Assembly: GCA_028709565.1 (NCBI GenBank)
Contig: JAQVWU010000036.1
Coordinates: 1-13,182 of the forward strand
Direction of reading: 5' to 3'
Source of the DNA: Eubacteriales bacterium
GTDB lineage: Bacteria > Bacillota > Clostridia > Oscillospirales > CAG-272
DNA length: 13,182 bases
In this document: positions 1 to 7,519 of the stretch, piece by piece
How positions within the stretch are numbered: position 1 is the stretch's first letter
How the letters are laid out: each line of letters starts with the position of its first letter
Made by a program: the position numbers and the translations under genes
Notes under the pieces: generated by a model
What the model saw: only the letters and a program-made list of their open reading frames with translations
Database searches by the model: none
What the model was told of the DNA's origin: nothing

Positions 1-1
1 C

Positions 2-730
2 CTGCTTATCGACGGGTTTGTTTCCGCTTGTTTCGGTATTGTAATCGGGCTTCCGGCGCTGCGTTTACGAGGCGATTACCTGGCTATTATAACTCTTGGT
101 TTCGGTGAGATTATTCGTGTTATCATTTTAAATTTGAAATTCACAGGCGGTGCGTACGGACTGCGCGGTATAGAAAAACATACAACTATCCCCGGTGTTT
201 TTATCTGCGTGGTCATTACATTGTTTGTTTTGACATGCTTTATAAGGTCGCGCCATGGCAGGGCGATTCTTGCAATACGCGAAGATGAAATAGCAGCCGA
301 AGCATCGGGCATACCTACCACATATTATAAAGTTGCCGCTTTTACCGTCTCCGCTTTTTTTGCCGGTGTTGCAGGCGGTCTGTACGCGCATTATCTCAGT
401 ATTTTGGACGCCTCCACATTCGGATTTATGAAATCGGTCGAAATACTGGTCATGGTTGTTTTAGGCGGCCTCGGTTCGATGATCGGATCGGTTGTATCAG
501 CAATAGTGCTCACACTGTTGCCGGAAATGTTACGCGGCTTTGCGGAATACCGCATGGTTATATATTCGCTGCTTTTGGTTATAGTTATGATATTCAAGCC
601 GACGGGATTGTTCGGTAAATATGATTTTTCTTTAAGCAATACACTTGATAAACTTTTTATAAGAATTAAAAAAGCAGTGTATAAAAGTAATGCTGTAAGC
701 GGAGGTGAAGAAGATGGTACCTGTTCTTGA
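2..730 (+). CDS. livM: LivM-type branched-chain amino acid ABC transporter permease (5' truncated)
   Basis: This is the inner-membrane permease of a LIV/HAAT-family ABC importer; it would pair with a LivH permease and the two ATPases downstream. The reading frame is open from base 2, so the N-terminus lies off the left edge and the internal ATG at 134 is not the start. About 242 residues are visible of a family usually near 300 to 330. Family hallmarks are the LRLRGDYLAIITLGFGEI stretch at fragment residues 20-37, the TGGAYGL motif at 48-54, and the ATPase-contacting cytoplasmic loop GRAILAIREDEIAAEASGI (87-105). Hydrophobic segments lie near 66-81, 112-131, 144-174 and 184-199, followed by the usual KPTGLFG exit motif and a basic tail. 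The stop overlaps the start of livG by 17 bases, suggesting translational coupling. The transported ligand cannot be read from the permease. Confidence 0.93.
   Translation: MLIDGFVSACFGIVIGLPALRLRGDYLAIITLGFGEIIRVIILNLKFTGGAYGLRGIEKHTTIPGVFICVVITLFVLTCFIRSRHGRAILAIREDEIAAEASGIPTTYYKVAAFTVSAFFAGVAGGLYAHYLSILDASTFGFMKSVEILVMVVLGGLGSMIGSVVSAIVLTLLPEMLRGFAEYRMVIYSLLLVIVMIFKPTGLFGKYDFSLSNTLDKLFIRIKKAVYKSNAVSGGEEDGTCS
701..707 (+). promoter_or_regulatory. Ribosome binding site deciding the livG start
   Basis: GGAGGTG lies 6 bases before the ATG at 714. An in-frame GTG at 705 would give three more residues, but it sits inside this Shine-Dalgarno sequence and has no site of its own. The ATG at 714 is therefore the better start. 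The site lies within the end of livM. Confidence 0.75.
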
Positions 731-1487
731 TGTATCCAATCTCGGAATATGTTTCGGGGGTTTACAGGCTCTCGATGATTTTAATATACAGGTTAACGGC
801 AATGAAATAGTAGGTCTTATCGGACCTAACGGCGCGGGAAAAACTACCGTGTTTAATTTGTTGACAAATGTTTATCGTCCGACAAAAGGTAACATCGATC
901 TTGCCGGTCACAGCACAAAAGGTAAAACCATGCACCAGGTCAATACATCCGGTATTGCGCGTACATTTCAAAATATACGATTATTCCGCGATTTAACGGT
1001 AATAGATAACGTTAAAATAGCATACCACAACGCCCTGCGCTACACAATGGCTGAGGCATTACTTCGTCTGCCGACCTACTGGAAGGAAGAAAAACATGCA
1101 AAAGAGCATGCGCTTGAATTGCTCGGTGTTTTCAACATGGAACATTTAGCGGAGGAAAAGGCCGGCAGTCTACCGTATGGTGCGCAGAGGCGTCTTGAAA
1201 TTGCCCGCGCTCTTGCGACGAATCCCAAAGTCTTATTATTGGATGAACCGGCTGCGGGTATGAATCCTTCCGAAACCGTCTCTTTGTTGAAAACAATTCG
1301 AGAAATTCGTCAAATCTTCAGTGTCGCCATTATTTTGATTGAACACGATATGAGCCTTGTGATGGGTATATGCGAACGCATACTGGTGTTGAATTACGGA
1401 CTTATAATAGCCCAGGGTACTCCCGAAGAAATCAGGAATAATCCTGTCGTAATAGAGGCCTATCTCGGTCAGCAGCGGGGTGAATGA
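714..1487 (+). CDS. livG: LivG-type ABC transporter ATP-binding protein
   Basis: This is one of two cytoplasmic ATPases that drive the LIV-type importer. The 257-residue protein has the normal family length. Walker A GPNGAGKTT lies at residues 37-45, the Q-loop glutamine at 86 within FQNIRLF, the LivG-type signature LPYGAQRRLEIARAL at 153-167 (in place of LSGGQ, as usual for LivG), Walker B VLLLDEP at 173-179 with catalytic E178, and the switch histidine H211 in IEHDMSLV. All catalytic elements are intact. The gene overlaps the end of livM by 17 bases and runs into livF, so the three are almost certainly co-translated. Assignment to LivG rather than another ABC ATPase rests on the signature sequence and the gene order. 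Confidence 0.95.
   Translation: MVPVLDVSNLGICFGGLQALDDFNIQVNGNEIVGLIGPNGAGKTTVFNLLTNVYRPTKGNIDLAGHSTKGKTMHQVNTSGIARTFQNIRLFRDLTVIDNVKIAYHNALRYTMAEALLRLPTYWKEEKHAKEHALELLGVFNMEHLAEEKAGSLPYGAQRRLEIARALATNPKVLLLDEPAAGMNPSETVSLLKTIREIRQIFSVAIILIEHDMSLVMGICERILVLNYGLIIAQGTPEEIRNNPVVIEAYLGQQRGE
1477..1483 (+). promoter_or_regulatory. Ribosome binding site for livF
   Basis: GGGGTGA lies 5 bases before a TTG at 1489 and overlaps the last codons of livG. A GTG at 1480 is in the same frame but falls inside this site. The choice between the two non-ATG starts is not certain; the TTG has the better spacing. Confidence 0.5.
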
Positions 1488-1488
1488 T

Positions 1489-2220
1489 TTGAACAATTTG
1501 AATACTGAAAATAAAACATTACTTGAAGTAAATGATATAAATGTATATTACGGCGCTATACATGCAATTCAGGGCATATCTTTTTATGTGGAAGAAGGAG
1601 AAATCGTAACACTGATAGGTGCAAACGGCGCTGGCAAAAGTACCATATTAAAGACTGTTTCACGGCTGCTTAACTCAAAAACAGGCAGTATAATATTTGA
1701 CGGCAACAGTATCGACGGTGTTGAGCCATACAAACTTATACGGATGGGTTTGTCTCATGTTCCGGAAGGACGCAGGATTTTTCAGCACCTTACTGTCGAG
1801 GAAAATTTAGAAATGGGTGCGTATACACGTAAAACCAGAGAGGTTCAGGGCGGAATAGCAGATGTTTTTAAACGATTTCCCAGACTTCGCGAACGCCGTA
1901 CACAAATAGCGGGTACGCTGTCCGGCGGTGAGCAGCAGATGCTTGCCATCGGGCGCGCTTTGATGTCCAAACCAAAGCTTATCATGCTGGACGAGCCCTC
2001 TATGGGTCTTGCCCCTATGCTTGTCGAACAAATATTTGATATAATAACGGAATTAAACCGCGCCGGGACTACAATTTTATTGGTCGAGCAAAATGCGCGT
2101 ATGGCCTTGACAGTTGCTAACCGCGGGTATGTGCTGGAAACCGGACGAATTACAATCAGTGACACTGCCTCTGTGCTTTTAAACAATGATAAAGTTAAAA
2201 AAGCCTATCTTGGAGGTTAA
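1489..2220 (+). CDS. livF: LivF-type ABC transporter ATP-binding protein
   Basis: This is the second cytoplasmic ATPase of the LIV-type importer, expected to pair with LivG under the LivH/LivM permeases. Counting from the TTG at 1489 (243 residues), Walker A GANGAGKS lies at 44-51, the LivF-specific VPEGRRIF at 91-98, the signature LSGGEQQ at 144-150 and Walker B LIMLDEP at 164-170. The switch position is Q201 in VEQNARMAL; glutamine in place of histidine is normal for LivF. The start is a non-ATG codon touching the livG stop: TTG at 1489 or GTG at 1480, the latter adding three residues. The next gene begins 33 bases after the stop with no terminator between them, so the transporter and glycosidase genes are probably on one message. 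Confidence 0.94.
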   Translation: MNNLNTENKTLLEVNDINVYYGAIHAIQGISFYVEEGEIVTLIGANGAGKSTILKTVSRLLNSKTGSIIFDGNSIDGVEPYKLIRMGLSHVPEGRRIFQHLTVEENLEMGAYTRKTREVQGGIADVFKRFPRLRERRTQIAGTLSGGEQQMLAIGRALMSKPKLIMLDEPSMGLAPMLVEQIFDIITELNRAGTTILLVEQNARMALTVANRGYVLETGRITISDTASVLLNNDKVKKAYLGG

Positions 2221-2253
2221 ATTACATCTATTGCTGAACAGGAGTTTACTTAC

Positions 2254-4923
2254 ATGAAAAAAGAAACAATACATGTAATATCCCATTCACACTGGGATCG
2301 GGAATGGTATCTTCCCTTCGAGAGACACCGCGTTAAACTGGTCGAGCTTATTGATACTTTGTTGAATCTGCTGGATGATGATCAAAACCGCTACAGCAGT
2401 TTCTTTTTGGACGGTCAGACGATTATTATCGATGATTATCTTGATATACGACCGGAAAACCGTGAAAAAATCATAAAATATATACAAGAAGGACGACTGA
2501 GCGCCGGGCCCTGGTATGTTTTACAGGATGAATTTTTAACCTCATCCGAATCCAATATACGCAACCTGTTAACAGGTATTGCGGATGCGAAAAAATATGG
2601 CGGTGTTACAAAAATCGGATATTTCCCCGACACATTCGGAAACGCGGGACAGATGCCTCAAATTCTGACACAAGCCGGTATAACCGATGCGGTGTTTGGC
2701 CGCGGTGTAAAACCTGTCGGTCCTGACAATAAGCTTGTCGATAAAGGCGCGTATGAGTCTGATTTTTCTGAGATGCATTGGAAATCGCCTGACGGCAGTT
2801 CGGTATTCGCGGTTTTATTGGCAAATTGGTATAATAACGGAGCTGAAATTCCGACAGATCCTGATCATGCAAAGTCTTTTTGGAAGTCAAGGCTTGAAGG
2901 AGTAAAACGTTTTGCTTCCACCGGAGAATATCTATTAATGAACGGCAGTGACCATCAGCCGGTTCAGACAGATATCAATAATGCCCTTGAGACCGCGAGC
3001 CGGTTATATCCTGATATGGAGTTTTTGCATTCCGACTTCCCTTCATATATAAAAGCCGTTAAGGAAAATCTTACTAAACCGATATCCGCGGTTGTCGGTG
3101 AGTTGACAAGCCAACAGACGGACGGATGGTATACCCTCGTCAATACAAGCTCAACGCGAATATATCTCAAACAATTAAATCGAATAAACGAAGTTATGCT
3201 TGCTAATATCGCCGAACCGCTGACGGTCGCCGCGTCGTTATGCGGCGAACCTGTCCCGGCTCATCTGATCGGATACGCGTGGAATATTTTAATGCAAAAT
3301 CATCCTCATGACAGTATCTGCGGATGTTCATCCGATGAAGTAAACAGGGAAATATTCGCACGTTTCGAAAAAAGTATAGCCGTAACAACACAGATAATAG
3401 AAAACTCGAAAAACACGATAGCGGAAAATACCGATACAACGGCTTTTGGCGCAGATGATATTCCGTTTGTTGTATTTAACACCTCAGGTTATGACCGCAC
3501 TGAGGTAATTACAGCCGAGATTGATATTAAAAAATGCAGTTTATCCGAGCGCTCTACTCTGGAAAAAACAGATATCAGCGATTTGTGTGTCAAAGATACA
3601 AGCGGCAGAATATATGCATGCAAAACAGAAGATTTGGGAGTTAAATTCGGTTATGAGTTACCGAAAGACAGATTCAGACAGCCTTATTTATCACGCAGGG
3701 TCCGCATATCATTCGGAGGGGCACGATTACCGGCAATGAGTTGTGTTGCCTACACGCTTACACGCGCGAAAACCAATATCGCCGGTTCACTCGTTTCCGG
3801 ATTAAATAAAATGGAAAATGATTTTATCGGTGTTGAGATTTCTTCCGACGGTACTTTTACGCTGACTGATAAAACAACCGGTAAAACCTTCGCCGGACTT
3901 GGTTTACTTGAAGATACGGGCGATATCGGAAATGAATATATTTATGCATGTTCGAGAAACACATCGCCTGTTTATAGTAATATATCCGATGCCGATATAG
4001 TCCTCACGGAAGACACTCCGTTCCGCGCCACATACAAAATAAAAACAAAAATGATGATACCTGAATCGGCAGACAGCGTTCTTCAAGGAGAAAGGGAGCG
4101 CTTTGTTGAATTTCGAAACCGGCAGGCATCGCGATCAAATAAAACCGTTGAGACGGTGATTACCTTAATGATGGTGCTTGAGAGAGACAGCAGATTGGTA
4201 AAAATCAATGTCGGTTTCGATAATCGCTGTGCCGATCACCGCCTGCGTATTCTGTTTCCGAGCGGGTTGACTGCTTTAACACATAAAGCTGATTCCATAT
4301 TTGAGGTTGTGACACGTCCCAACAAACCGGACGCGGCATGGGAAAACCCCAGTAATTGTCATCACCAGCAATGCTTTGTGTCGGTCGATGACGGTAATAA
4401 CGGCATAACAATCGCTAATATTGGGCTCAACGAATACGAAATACTGCCGGATAACGTCATAGCCATAACACTGCTGCGCTGTGTCGGTGAAATCGGTGAC
4501 TGGGGTGTCTTCCCAACACCGGAAGCACAGTGTATAGGTCAATGTTCGCTGGACCTGGCGGTTTCGGTTCACAAAGGAAATGTGTTGGACAGCGGTGTCT
4601 TTGCCGAGGCTTATGCATATCAAATTCCCGTTACGGTTTGTCAAACCGGGGTTCATACCGGAAAAGCAATTGATAAAATCATCGAATGGAGCGGTGAATC
4701 AGTCGCGTTAACCGCATTCAAAGAAGCGGTTATGAATAAAGGTAAGATTATTCGATGGGTCAATCTGTCGAACAATCCCTCAAGACTATGCGCTCAGATA
4801 AATTTTAGCCATAAAGACATATTCGAAAGCAATATAATAGAAGAAAACGTTAAGCGCCTTGGATATGGGCAGATTGATGTAACCATAAAACCGTATGGTA
4901 TATATACAATAATTATACAATAA
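2254..4923 (+). CDS. GH38 alpha-mannosidase, streptococcal SpGH38-like
   Basis: This is a retaining, metal-dependent alpha-mannosidase of 889 residues, full length for the bacterial GH38 branch. The N-terminal catalytic domain opens with HSHWDREW (11-18), giving zinc ligands H13 and D15. D126 in GYFPDTFGNAGQ is the expected nucleophile and third ligand. NGSDHQP (230-236) offers D233 as acid/base, and QNHPHDSICGC supplies ligand H352. The rest (from about 400) is the helical linker and beta-sandwich region, with motifs such as GLNEYEILP and FPTPEAQC. As recalled from the family, the whole length resembles the Streptococcus pyogenes alpha-1,3-mannosidase more than E. coli MngB (mannosylglycerate-6-P hydrolase). 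No signal peptide is visible, so it should act in the cytoplasm on imported mannosides. GGAG lies 9 bases before the ATG. The linkage preference is inferred. Confidence 0.93.
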   Translation: MKKETIHVISHSHWDREWYLPFERHRVKLVELIDTLLNLLDDDQNRYSSFFLDGQTIIIDDYLDIRPENREKIIKYIQEGRLSAGPWYVLQDEFLTSSESNIRNLLTGIADAKKYGGVTKIGYFPDTFGNAGQMPQILTQAGITDAVFGRGVKPVGPDNKLVDKGAYESDFSEMHWKSPDGSSVFAVLLANWYNNGAEIPTDPDHAKSFWKSRLEGVKRFASTGEYLLMNGSDHQPVQTDINNALETASRLYPDMEFLHSDFPSYIKAVKENLTKPISAVVGELTSQQTDGWYTLVNTSSTRIYLKQLNRINEVMLANIAEPLTVAASLCGEPVPAHLIGYAWNILMQNHPHDSICGCSSDEVNREIFARFEKSIAVTTQIIENSKNTIAENTDTTAFGADDIPFVVFNTSGYDRTEVITAEIDIKKCSLSERSTLEKTDISDLCVKDTSGRIYACKTEDLGVKFGYELPKDRFRQPYLSRRVRISFGGARLPAMSCVAYTLTRAKTNIAGSLVSGLNKMENDFIGVEISSDGTFTLTDKTTGKTFAGLGLLEDTGDIGNEYIYACSRNTSPVYSNISDADIVLTEDTPFRATYKIKTKMMIPESADSVLQGERERFVEFRNRQASRSNKTVETVITLMMVLERDSRLVKINVGFDNRCADHRLRILFPSGLTALTHKADSIFEVVTRPNKPDAAWENPSNCHHQQCFVSVDDGNNGITIANIGLNEYEILPDNVIAITLLRCVGEIGDWGVFPTPEAQCIGQCSLDLAVSVHKGNVLDSGVFAEAYAYQIPVTVCQTGVHTGKAIDKIIEWSGESVALTAFKEAVMNKGKIIRWVNLSNNPSRLCAQINFSHKDIFESNIIEENVKRLGYGQIDVTIKPYGIYTIIIQ

Positions 4924-4944
4924 CGACAGATAGCATTAAGTGAA

Positions 4945-4950
4945 AGAAGG
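4945..4950 (+). promoter_or_regulatory. Ribosome binding site deciding the start of the DUF4832-type gene
   Basis: AGAAGG lies 7 bases before the ATG at 4958. The in-frame GTG at 4940 lies upstream of this site, and the ATG at 4952 is only 1 base after it, so both are poorer starts. Confidence 0.65.
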
Positions 4951-4957
4951 TATGCAT

Positions 4958-6358
4958 ATGCCTAAACTACCCAGACCGTTTTCCGCCAAACCAGCACCGT
5001 TCGATAATTATATTGACCTTGACGCATGGCAGGACGACCGTTCCGTATTGCGTAATCCCCATAAGGGCTGGTATTGGCATTATATCGACAACGGTTACGG
5101 AAGAGCTAACTATAGACAAGATATCGCCGAGGGCGACTATATGAGTGATTTTCCCGGATTAAATCATTTATACCTGCGATTTGACTGGGGTGATATTGAA
5201 AAGGAAGAGGGCAGGTACGACTGGTCATATATAGATTCCATTATGAATGAATGGAGTTTACATAGCTATAAATTTGCATTCCGCATATGTACTTATGAAG
5301 GTGCCGGCGGACCTGAATCGCTCAGATACGCTACGCCGAAATGGGTATACGATGCCGGAGCAAAGGCGATAGAACTGGATGGAAACCGACTGGAGCCTGT
5401 TTACGATGATCCGGTATATCTGGACAAACTGGAACACTTTATGTATGAATACGGTAAGAAGTTCAACAATGATCCCCGTGTGGAATTTATAGATATCGGT
5501 TCTTTCGGTACCTGGGGTGAAGCGCATACATCAAACGGTTCAGATACCATTTACCCGAATGAAGTATTGTATAAGCATATTCAACTGCACGCAAAATATT
5601 TCCCCGATAAATATATCATGCTTAACGATGATATGATAGGGCATCGCCCCAATCAAAGTGAAGAAGAAAACATGAAAATAGTCGAATACGCAAAAACACT
5701 GGGGTGCGGGGCGCGGGATGATTCGATATGTGTTGCATATTATTCGCAGGTATTCGGCTATGATACCATTCGTACACCGCATTTTTACGATCATTTTTGG
5801 GAGCACGCTCCTGTCGATCTGGAATTTGAGCATTATACAAATGTAACGGGAAACCCCGATGTCTACCGTGACGGTTTCCCATTTATCGAAGCCCTGAGGC
5901 GTACGCATGCTACATATGCCGGTTTTCACGGATTACCCCGCCCATGGCTGGAAAGATACTACTATATTACAGAATATCTTGCCAATCGTCTCGGATACTG
6001 GTATTTTATCGACGGGTTACGTCTGACAAATCTTATCTCCGGCGCTATAAATTACATGTCGATTATCTTTGAAAACCGCGGATTCGCCCACAGTTATTAT
6101 AAGTTCGACCTGAAGCTAAAATTAATAAATAAACAAGACGGCGAAACATATATAACAACAGCTGATGTTGATAACCGCAGATGGAAACCCGGAGAAAGAA
6201 TCTGCGAACGTATAACAATTGACGCCCGAGATCTGAAAAAAGGCGATTATATGATTTACTGCGGTTTATTTGAAGGTGAAAAGGCGATTTTACTGGCAAT
6301 GCAGTCCGAGCGAAAACATGGAGATTGGTATTATCTGGCCGACACATCGTTAATATAA
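4958..6358 (+). CDS. DUF4832-type putative glycoside hydrolase (TIM-barrel-like)
   Basis: This 466-residue protein looks like the DUF4874/DUF4832 group, proteins with a predicted (beta/alpha)8 barrel often found beside sugar-degradation genes. Group features are the N-terminal NPHKGWYWHY, the LYLRFDWGDIEKEEGRYDW segment (GH42/GH5-like 'W..IE..eG.YdW'), FIDIGSFGTWGEAH with E188 placed like a barrel acid/base at the end of strand 4, and a C-terminal beta-sandwich of about 90 residues. A second catalytic carboxylate is not certain; E289 or E291 in the LEFEH stretch are candidates. No signal peptide is visible, so it is probably cytoplasmic. It lies 34 bases after the mannosidase stop in the same apparent operon, which suggests a related substrate. 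The family assignment is from pattern recall and enzymatic activity is unproven; the substrate is unknown. Confidence 0.75.
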   Translation: MPKLPRPFSAKPAPFDNYIDLDAWQDDRSVLRNPHKGWYWHYIDNGYGRANYRQDIAEGDYMSDFPGLNHLYLRFDWGDIEKEEGRYDWSYIDSIMNEWSLHSYKFAFRICTYEGAGGPESLRYATPKWVYDAGAKAIELDGNRLEPVYDDPVYLDKLEHFMYEYGKKFNNDPRVEFIDIGSFGTWGEAHTSNGSDTIYPNEVLYKHIQLHAKYFPDKYIMLNDDMIGHRPNQSEEENMKIVEYAKTLGCGARDDSICVAYYSQVFGYDTIRTPHFYDHFWEHAPVDLEFEHYTNVTGNPDVYRDGFPFIEALRRTHATYAGFHGLPRPWLERYYYITEYLANRLGYWYFIDGLRLTNLISGAINYMSIIFENRGFAHSYYKFDLKLKLINKQDGETYITTADVDNRRWKPGERICERITIDARDLKKGDYMIYCGLFEGEKAILLAMQSERKHGDWYYLADTSLI

Positions 6359-6393
6359 ACGCATGGGTTTCGGTAATTCTTCCGTATATAACC

Positions 6394-6399
6394 GGGAGG
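6394..6399 (+). promoter_or_regulatory. Ribosome binding site for a GTG start
   Basis: GGGAGG lies 8 bases before the GTG at 6408 and supports this non-ATG start for the membrane protein gene. No in-frame ATG lies close enough to compete. Confidence 0.7.
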
Positions 6400-6407
6400 T
6401 ATAACCA

Positions 6408-7487
6408 GTGAATGATAAATATCCGGCAGCAACAATACATAACATCGAAAAATACAAAAACATAAATTATAATTTCAAGAATATTCCCTGTTTTGATGAC
6501 GGAACAATATTTCTTATAAATGAAACTAACCGTCCGGAAGCCGAATCTGATATAATGCTGTTAACCGATATTTTCCTTGTCGCGCATAAAAGCGAACCGC
6601 TGTTCCCTTTTACGCGAATATATACCGACGATATACGATTTGAAGCTTCAGACGCGCTTGACCCTCAGCAGTTTTGTCACTTCGAATTATATGATAACAC
6701 AAGCGAGGATAATACGGAGTATATTCTTATACTGCACTTTTACATAACACCTGACCCACGGAATATTATATATGGTGATATTTATTATCTGGCAAACGGC
6801 TCTATCGGTAAATATAACACGGTATTTGAGCATGAAAACGATATCTTCTTTGTTAATTGCATAAAAAGCGGCAACCGCCTAGAAGTTCAGCGTGTTTTAC
6901 ATAATAAAGGCAAACGAAAAAAACGCTTTTATCCGTATATAAAAATCGGCATGCGGGCTGCCTATTTTATTTCAGGCACACTGGTGGTTATAACCGTTGC
7001 TTTGATTTTTTCGGCGTTTTATATTTATGACGGTCTGAGGTTGAAAAATCAAAATGTTACGGTTATTAATCCCGACATAACGGAAAGCACTGCATCTTCC
7101 GGCATTCAAGATATTCAATTGGAAACCGGAAACATGATAATGCATAATATCGCAGGCGGGACGACAGATACGCAGTCTATTTCTGAAACATCGGGAAAAA
7201 CCGAAACACAATCCGAAATTACTCTGATCTCTATAACCTCGCCGATAGCGCAAGGGGAAACCGCCGCCCTAAAAATAAAAGGGCGTCCGGATACTGTGTA
7301 TAGTATTACGGTATTCTATTCATCAGGCGCAAGTACGGCTTCGGGTTTGGAAGATAAAGTTTCTGACAGCGGCGGTTACGCGGAATGGTACTGGAGAATA
7401 GGAAACCGAACAAAAATCGGCACTTTTAAGATAGAAATCATGGGCGGCAATGAAACATTAGCGAATGAAATTACAATAACCGAATGA
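6408..7487 (+). CDS. Unrecognised single-pass membrane protein with C-terminal Ig-like domain
   Basis: I do not recognise the N-terminal family. The 359-residue protein starts at GTG. Residues 1 to about 170 form a soluble domain without a signal peptide, containing many aromatic and acidic residues. A strongly basic patch (KGKRKKR) then precedes one hydrophobic helix at about 186-208. By the positive-inside rule the N-terminal domain is cytoplasmic and the C-terminal part outside. The outer part begins with a Ser/Thr/Gln-rich linker (about 215-275) and ends in an 80-residue beta-rich module (SPIAQGETAALKIKG through the C-terminus). That module resembles the Ig-like domains that Firmicutes membrane proteins carry at their C-termini, with the sequence SDSGGYAEWYWRIGNRTKIG. 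It sits between two genes for putative carbohydrate-active enzymes, 49 and 32 bases away, so it is probably co-transcribed. A sensing or surface-binding role is possible but not shown. Confidence 0.8.
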   Translation: MNDKYPAATIHNIEKYKNINYNFKNIPCFDDGTIFLINETNRPEAESDIMLLTDIFLVAHKSEPLFPFTRIYTDDIRFEASDALDPQQFCHFELYDNTSEDNTEYILILHFYITPDPRNIIYGDIYYLANGSIGKYNTVFEHENDIFFVNCIKSGNRLEVQRVLHNKGKRKKRFYPYIKIGMRAAYFISGTLVVITVALIFSAFYIYDGLRLKNQNVTVINPDITESTASSGIQDIQLETGNMIMHNIAGGTTDTQSISETSGKTETQSEITLISITSPIAQGETAALKIKGRPDTVYSITVFYSSGASTASGLEDKVSDSGGYAEWYWRIGNRTKIGTFKIEIMGGNETLANEITITE

Positions 7488-7519
7488 TTCAGTATTAATT
7501 AAATTGCGGAGGATTTTAA

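Noticed and set aside
1..20. Adapter sequence at the left edge
   Set aside because: The first bases do not match the reverse complement of the TruSeq adapter and they encode plausible LivM sequence.
134..730. livM starting at the ATG at 134
   Set aside because: The frame is open upstream to base 2 and encodes conserved LivM residues there, so 134 is an internal methionine.
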